DNA of 64,000 nucleotides from CAMCXE01 sp046347475 (lineage in GTDB: Bacteria > Pseudomonadota > Gammaproteobacteria > Pseudomonadales > Cellvibrionaceae): contig JAXMGD010000004.1 of assembly GCA_046347475.1 (NCBI GenBank), forward strand, positions 1 to 64,000, read 5' to 3'. The translations under genes and the position numbers were made by a program. The notes under the pieces are model-generated. The model ran no database searches and was not told the DNA's origin. It worked only from the letters and a program-made list of their open reading frames with translations. Positions 34,001 to 43,000 of this stretch are shown here, piece by piece; the stretch's first letter is position 1, and the number at the start of each line of letters is the position of its first letter.

Positions 34001-37000
34001 CAACGTCAGCAAGCTTAATGGCATTACGAGCACTAAATTGAGGATCTGGACTGATGTAAACAGTATCAATCCAACTCTCGGTGCCACTCCATACATCAGC
34101 ACCCACATTATTTACTGTCCAGGAAATTATTGTATCCTCACCAGAATACGGATCAGGTTGTGTTTGTACAGCAACAACTTGAAGATCGGAAGCATATGCA
34201 GAAACTACGGATGTAAACGCCAATGCATTATTGGTCTCGCTACCTTCTACAAAAGTTTCTACAGGATAGACTAATATATTGCCGTGCTCCCCAGAATCCG
34301 CCCAAACTATTAAATACTTTCCTTTTGCGGAAGGAGACAACTGAACACTCTTCGCCACACTATAACTATCACCCGTAATTAAGCTACGATCTTGCTTATA
34401 CGACCCCAATAAAAATTTATCTTTTGCTTTTGATAAATCCGGATCATCAGCAAGAAAAACAGAATCGTACCAAACACCTGTTAACCCATCGCCACGATTT
34501 TTCACCGTATAGCTAAAACTATATGTATTACCTGCATCGGCCGATGCCACAGCCACGAGATCGGTCACCACTAAATCAGGCGGTGCAACCCCCAAAATAC
34601 TGATTGGACGCGCCGTATAGTTATTATCCAAATCATTAGCATTATCTGCGCTGGAATTAGACGACTGGTTATTTTCTAGAATGACATCATAACTATCACT
34701 CCATACAGTCACAAAATATTGCCCGGATACGATATTTTTCGGCACCACTACGCTGGTGGCACCTAAATAATCTCCTCCAACGGGGAGGCTTCCGGTATGG
34801 GTGACGGAGCCTAATAAAATGTCACCCTTGTTAGCGCCAGGGCGGTGCCTGTCACGAGCTAACCAGACAGTGTCTGTCCATGTATCTAAAGTGGCATTCT
34901 CACCACGGGTTGTCGCATTGCCTTTATTGGTAACGGTATAGCGTACATCAATAGTACTTCCATTAACGGCTTGATCAGGTGCAACTACATTGCTCGTTAC
35001 TAGGTCTGAAAACAAGAAAGGTGTTATTTCGGTCTGGGCGAAGTTAAGATTATTATGTTCTTTCGGATATTCATCAACAGTGTAACCACCGTCCGCAACT
35101 ACAATTATGTAACCAGTGCCTGCATATCGAATGGGTATATCCACATTGATTGTGCCACTGGGATACTCATCATGAGCAGACAAAGCCGAGGCGTTTTCGT
35201 AACGCCCCAGCAATATATCATCACCACTTAAAGTACCATCCAGAGAAAGATAAACAGAGTCTTGCCAATGGCCTGTTGCAGACTCTTCACTTTCATTTGA
35301 AACCACATAAGAGATGGCTGCAGTGCCGCCAGCAATAATATGGTTGTCGACGCTTACAGATTTAACCCTCAAGTCAGGCCGTGACAATAAATTAATTTGC
35401 GTGTTATCAACACTCACCCATGTATTGTTGCTACCAGCCACGCCGTGTTCATAAATTTTGTCCCCGCCTGCACCCAAGTTAACATTGGTAATTATTTGAA
35501 TTTGATAAAGACCGAATATTTTTGCTGGCAAACGTACTTGTTCCGTACGTGTATAGGAATTTCCCGCCGTCACATTATTGTTATAGGTAAAGCGGCCCAA
35601 TATAACAGGCGGAGTTATGCCATCTAGCGGGAGCAAAGACACTTGGTCAACCCACTCACCTACAGCATCAACCCCACCTAGATTGCTGACCTTCCAGGTA
35701 ATTTCTGTCAATTCACCCTCCCGCACCAGAGTAGGCACAGCAAGGCCTTGTACTACCAAATCAGGCGAATCAGACAACCTCACAGCTACAGCAAGTGAGT
35801 CTGCCTTGTTATTATCTTCATGTGTGAATTCGTATACCTGCCCCCCCACATCTGTTTTTACATTAACATAATATGTACCTGATATTCCTTCTGGCAACTC
35901 AATATCAAGTGAGCGCGAGTAGGATTGATTCGTGCCTAGCTGACCCAGATGCTGGGTAAAAACACTAGCAACAAGATTGCTACCATCTGAATTTCGGCTA
36001 ATCCAAACCTGATCATCCCACTTATCAGCGTTAGTTGCACCAATCCCTTTATTTTCAACTTCCCATGAAACAGTCAAAGGCTTTCCACTGGCAGGCACAC
36101 CTTGAGTTGTTAATGACTTAATTTTCAAATCTGCGTAGCTTTTAACTTTTACTTCAATAGGAACGCTAACGCTAGCCTCTACATTTTGGGCGCGAAATAA
36201 CTGGGAATTAGCATCTAATTTAACAACCAAATAATACTTGCCAATTAAAGTAGTAGGTAGTTTTGCATCAATTCCAGTCACATAACCACCCGCCCCTTCA
36301 ACGATGCCTACATGATTGACAGAACCTAACAAGACCGATTGAGCATTCAATGCAGGTGTAGTTGACAACCACACTTGATCGACCCAACGGTCAACGTCAG
36401 TAGCAATATCACTGATATTGTGAACACTCCACTCAATACGGGCCGTTTCGCCAGCGTAAAACTCGTTCGGAATCAGCGTTACCACCGGCTCAAGAGTAAC
36501 GTAAGAAGGGGTGATAAATAATGGATTTGAAAGTAAGCGGTTATTAAATACTAGTGAATCAGGTTCAACGAGGGTTTTTTGAGCATCGGCTATAACAATA
36601 ATTCTATAATTTCCCGCCAGCCGGATCGGTAAATTCACGTTTAGCTTAGACGGATAACCAGTATCTTTTGCCAAACCTCCTACGCGTGCAACACGCCCCA
36701 AAATAATATCATCTACATTTCCTACCTCATCATCACTGGAAAGGATGACCACATCCTCCCAAGAGTCAGCAGCAACAGTTAGGCCTATATTCCGCACTGT
36801 CCAACTAACCTCAATCGCAGCACCGGATACAGCAGAACCAGAAACAATTAAGTCACCTACGACTAAATCTGGATATACGTTGGACTCAGCATGCACATTT
36901 ATATTCGCGGAATTATTAACTTCCGCGTCTCCGGCAGCGCGCACCTCAAAAATAACGCCCGAAGAATTATTGCCATTATCTACTTTTATAGAAACATCAA

Positions 37001-40000
37001 ACTCTCCAGTTCCTTTTAATCCATCAGGTAATTTAAAAGTAAAAGTGCGCGAACGAGCAGCACCCGCCGCAAGGGGTCGCTCATAATCCTCAGGAAATGA
37101 AACCAATGTATCGACAACAATATCACCAAGTGAACCGTCAACATTTTTCTTGCGAACCGTTATACGATCTTGCCAACTACGTCCTGTTGATACCGTACCG
37201 GTATTAACATCATCCCATTGCACAGTCACATTGGATCCAGCCAACAAATCGTTGGAAAGCACACGTGTATTGCGTATTTCTAAATCAGGGCCTGCTGCAA
37301 CGATTGAAACTAACGTATTATCAGACTCAAGAGATCCCGCCGCTGAATACTCAGGAATTTGAGATTGAGAATCGACTGTAACCCGCAGACGAAAACTTCC
37401 TACGCCATTAACACCTGTAGGCCATGGCAAGCTCGCAGAGCGAGGTATAAAACTGCCTGCTTCTAAATTTTGCGCAGAAACCAAAACTTCTTTGTCAGCA
37501 ATCAATGCACCTGTAGTAGCATTTACAATTTCAATGCGCTCAATCCAACTACCATTTGCGGATGCATTACCACCATTGGTTGTTTTCCACTTAACCAAGG
37601 CAGCCTCACCTTGACGATTTGAATATAAGGAAAAAACAATATCTTCTGCCGATAAATTCGCATAAGCAGCCAGAGTACTGGTTATGGTTGCCGTGGCATG
37701 ATTATTTTCTTCATCACCGCCTATTTCTACCTGGCTGTTGCCTGCATCCGTTTCTACGGTAATCTCTAGCTCTCCTGCGCCCCCTGTTCCTTCTGGCAAA
37801 CGCAACTGGGCAGACCTGTTAACAAACTCACCGGCAAGCAAGGGCCCATTGCCCATTTCGTTTTCTATATAAGGCAAGCTTGCTTGTGCTATGAGCTCAC
37901 CTGTCGATTTGCGTTTAATCAAAACACGATCGAAAAAATTACCTGAGGTAGGGCTTACTCCCTGATTCCGCGTGATCCAATTAACCTGAATATTAGAGCC
38001 TGATTGTATCGCCTTTAATGGATCAGCCGATGTAACTGTTATATCACTTACTTTTAAATCAATTGTGTGCAAAGCATTTGGAAAATTAATTATCCTAGGT
38101 TGACTGGGCTTGTTTATAAATATGGCCAATTTAAACGGTAAAGGCGCGTCATCTACATCGTACTCATCCATTAAAATGGTATAGCGGCCAGCGGCCAATG
38201 CGACCCACTCAGTGCCAATTTCCATCAAATCCTGACGCTCAATTGTGCGTCCAAACGGATCAACAATTCGAAACTTTGCGGTATAGTTATAACCATAAGG
38301 AGGCTCAGACGAATAAATCCTTTCAAGAACATCTCGAAAATCCACGTAAATTCGATCACCCGCCTCAGCTTCAAAACTGTACGCGACCATATTTCCCACT
38401 GGCTGTACTCTACCTTCAACGATTTCGCCACTAAGAACAGGGGCAGCGGAAGATAGATCAATTAAACGCACACCATATGTCAATGCAGAAACATATTGGA
38501 AATAGGCCGATGCGGTTAACTCATATCGACCCGGTTGAAGAAAAAAAGTTTTACCCTCCAGTTCACGAGCAGTAAAACGGCCATTATCGGTGAAGTTAGC
38601 ACCATTACCAACCAACGACCATTCAACGGTATTATAGGTGCTACCAAACCATGTGGTATTCTTTCCTTCACTAAAACCATTTAAGCTATCGAACATCACA
38701 AGACGCGGTTCGTTAAGCTCAAATACAAATGTATCACTTACATTTTTAGGATCCAGCGCCCCTGTCAAATTTTCATTAAAACGAACAGGTTTTGTCGATG
38801 CATGATCGAGGGAAAACGTCAGCCCTGCCGCATAATAATTTAAATTGTAAATAGGAACATTCAACACTAAATAATAGTCGCCCGCAGGTAAATAGACAGA
38901 CGAAGATTCTCGAGCGTTCCTTTCAAAAAGTCGCTCCAATTTCCTACCAACACCAAATTGGTTGTAAATTGTCCAGTTTTCTGAATATATTTCCAAAGGG
39001 CTCGATACTTTTAATTGAACCCATTCAGCCTCAGTGATGTTGAATTTATACACTTGAGCTGCTGCATTTAATCCACTTGGCACAAGTATTGGATCCCCCA
39101 AACGAATAGATGTATTTTCAGTTACATTATCCAATTGACGTAAATTAAGCGATATAGAAGTATTCTGTTGTGATGAAAGAGTAACGGTATAAGTTCCGGC
39201 TTTTAACGTCGACGGTTTTTCAAACTCATTGATCACTTCGACACTTTCGGCTGACCGCACAACAACTTTTACATTCAAGCTGGATTGATTTACCAAATCT
39301 AAATACCACAAACCCGCCTGCTGCAACTCAAACTGAAAAGATTGCGGAACTCCAACTGACAAATTTCCCGACCAATTAAAAACAGAATTAACGGGCGACG
39401 AATTATTTTCCACCCCCCAGCTGGCGGACAATGTGAATTTATTTGATATCACATTTTCTAAACTATCTCTGATAACTTTGACTAGATAAGATCCGCCCTC
39501 AACCAAACTAACATCGAAGGATGCTTGTGCACTCGGATTCCACGTTCCAACCAATACACCTTTGGGGCTATAAACCTCCACCAACCCAGCACCACTCCAA
39601 ATATTGCGCGCCAGATGTAGTGAATCACCTGCATATGCATTTACAGACCAATAAAACAACTTCTGGTTACCATCACCGATTGAGAGATCATGGCTAATAC
39701 CCGGAATTCGTTGCAATTGGTGATTATTTGGAACCAATGCTGCATTAAATGTGTATGAACCGGGGTTTCCGCTACCCGAATAAGAGAAACCGAGCTGATA
39801 GTTGCCTGGCCGTAAATAAACAGAGTATTTCCCACCTGCTGCAGGCCAATCTACACTATTAAGAATACTGCTACCAAATTGCTCAGTAAGCGAAATTCTG
39901 ACTGATTTATCATTTATACCAATATCAGATAAATTTAGCCAACCGCCTTCCGGCATTTGAAAGGAATACGATTTTCGTTCAGTTTCAGCAAAAAGAGTAG

Positions 40001-43000
40001 CACTTACGGCAGAATCAAAACTGAGTACCTGCTCTGTAAGAATTTTAGGCCTTAGCAAAACATCAAATCTTACTGCACTGCTTACTTGCGATATAGATCT
40101 TGTTAACAAGTAAATTGGACCACTTGTATTCGCTTCAACCGGAACTGGTTTAGCGCTTAAAAAACTCGCAGGCAATAAAATGCGACCGTAGGCGTCCACG
40201 ACGCTATACTCAACCTGCTGACCTGCGGGCTCCGGGGTAATGGTAAGATAATTTGTTTTTCCCGCTTCGACCATTATGGCATCAACGGATAGGCTTCTAT
40301 TGCCAGGAATTTCTCGCGAAAATTGATATGTATTTGCTCGCTCTGCAGCCAAAGATGCGATATCAGAGATAATTACGGAATAATCCACCGAAGACAAATC
40401 TGGTCCTGTCACCTCAAGTGTGTAGGTTCCCGCTCTCAAGTAACGCACAAAAAAATTAGTATCATTTGATTGCACACGAACCAATTCTCCTAACGAATCA
40501 TTGAGCAATTTAAGCGTTGCACCGCCACCCGAAGGCTCAAGTAACACCGCGCGATCGCTTTCCAACGTAAACGTGTAGCGCACCACATCTCCAGAGCCAG
40601 ATATTCGCCCTGTTATACGGCTTCCCAACTCAAGCGGGGTAGCACGTTTGACAACCTTACGAACATACACATTATCAATTTTTTCCGGAGCAAATAACTG
40701 CAACGAATATTCACCACCTTTTTTAAGCAGAACTGAAACTTTCTTCACTGAACTTCCATAATAGAAGCTTTCGACGACGTCACCGTTTGAATCCAAGAGA
40801 CTACCGTAAGCGGCTGTGCCTATATCAATATATATTTCACTATTTTCTTCTGCAGAAAATTTAACCGGAACACCCGAGATAAACATATTAGGTTGATCTA
40901 ATATCAATTGATTTAATTCAGTGATTGGGAGCACGCTGATTGAGTAAGCACCAAAATCATTGAGAAGCATTGCTTTAGGTCTGACTCGCAACAAATATTC
41001 GCCAACTGCAAGTTGAATATAGTCTTTATTTGATAAAACCTCATATGAACCCTGGTAATTTTCATACATCTTAGCCAATTCAATAACGTAGTTGTTATTA
41101 TCCAGACCAAACAAAAATCGACCCTTTTTTTCTACAGAAAAGGTGTATGTACGGATATCTTCTGGATGAATAAGCGTATCAGCCACTGCGGAACCTAGAC
41201 TATAGGGACTCACTGTAGATTCAACTTTTCTTAAGCCAAACTGCACGCTGCCATCAGTAGTAGGCATATTACCTTTATTTACAAAACGGAAATAATGCAC
41301 ACCACTAACATATGGCTTTAAAACGTATCCAAACGAAGTATTATCGAAGGCTGCCCATTGGTAATTACTACCGTCATATATTTGAAGCTCGATTTTGCTG
41401 AGCTGACCAAGCCCCTCCGGCGCACCAATCCAATATTCCTGCCCTTTTGCAACCTCGGCTTTAAATAAACGATTACCTTCAGTATGTTTGAAATCCACCT
41501 CGAATGATGAATCGCGCTCAACAGGGTAAGCGGGAATAATTTTAGGGGTAAAACCAAATGAACCATTGACAGTCTTATCCGGCCAGGAATATGACACTTC
41601 TAATTTGTACGTACCCGGCGTCAAGAACCATTGATTGTTCACCCAAGATCCATACTCGCCATTAAGGTAAAAATCTGCGCCTACGACATTGTCTAACGTA
41701 AAGCTTACGGGCTCTTTACATTCAATCGTGTATACATAAGTTGGTGGATAATATGACCCCGCTAAAAGCTCCGTAACGACCGATTGCCCATGAACCAAAG
41801 GAGCGAGAGTTTTAGCTTGTTGAGTTACCACAAAACTTAATAATTCAACATTCAAATCAGAAATATTTTGATTACGCTCAACCAACATGAGATGTTTTCC
41901 AGAGTTTTTTGGACTCCAGGTATCAGTGTAACGATCGCCCACATCAAAAGATTCAATGCGACTTCCCTCAGAATTGTATAAACGAGCGTAATTTTGCGCA
42001 TTAGAACCTGATAAGCCCTGAGAATAATATTTTTCACCGGCATCAAGATTTAATTCAAACAACGCAAACGAAGAATTTTGCTGTATATTTTTACTAACAA
42101 CTTGCCCCAAAATAATTGGGCTTGCCTGCTCTGATGATGCAATTGTTACTTTTAAAGCTCCGTTTCCACCGGAAAATTCAATTGTATAGTCGCCTGCAGG
42201 CAACCACATTATCTTAGAAGAAGTTTTATCCGTATAATATTTGCTGTCTGTGGCTCCTTCGTATTCAACTCCACGTGGCCCCCGAATCTTAAAGCTAGTG
42301 AAATCTCCTGCCTCAATTACAACTGCGGTTAAGCCATCATTAACCAACTTAAATCCACCTATGGCCAAAGCCCCAGAAATAGCGTCTGGCAAAAGTGTAG
42401 TCGATTGGCCTAGAACAATTTTAGTCGTTAATGGCGGTTCAGGTTGTATTGCTGGAATTCGTACAAATGAAATAGTATTGGCCGAATTCACATCAGTTGA
42501 GCTACGCTTTACAACCAGATATATCGGCCCCTTTGCATCCAGCTGACTAATGGATGCATCACTAATATTGGCCCCTAAAAATCGACCATAGGCGTCGTAC
42601 GCCGCTATACTAAAGCCAGGTTTAGTATTGGATTGGATTACATTAAATTTATCCGAAGGATTGGCTGGACTTGACAAGAGTACATACTCGCCAAACTTTA
42701 ACGATGACAAATCAATAGATTCGCCACTGGCAATATTTTGAGCGTGAAAAAATGACTGCACTTCAATTGAAAAATTTCCGGCAATCACGCCAGTTGCGGA
42801 AATAGTTAGTTGATAGTGACCAGCTTTTAAGTATCGCACCTCTTCTTTACTGGCCCCCTCATAAAGCTCACCGGTTATATTCGTACCAAATTCATTGCTT
42901 AACGACCACACTCCTGTTGAAAATTCGGCACTGGGCTTAAAAAGCCAAGTCCCCGAGTCTTCTATATTTAAGTCAAAAACGAAGGGCTGCGAAGGAATAC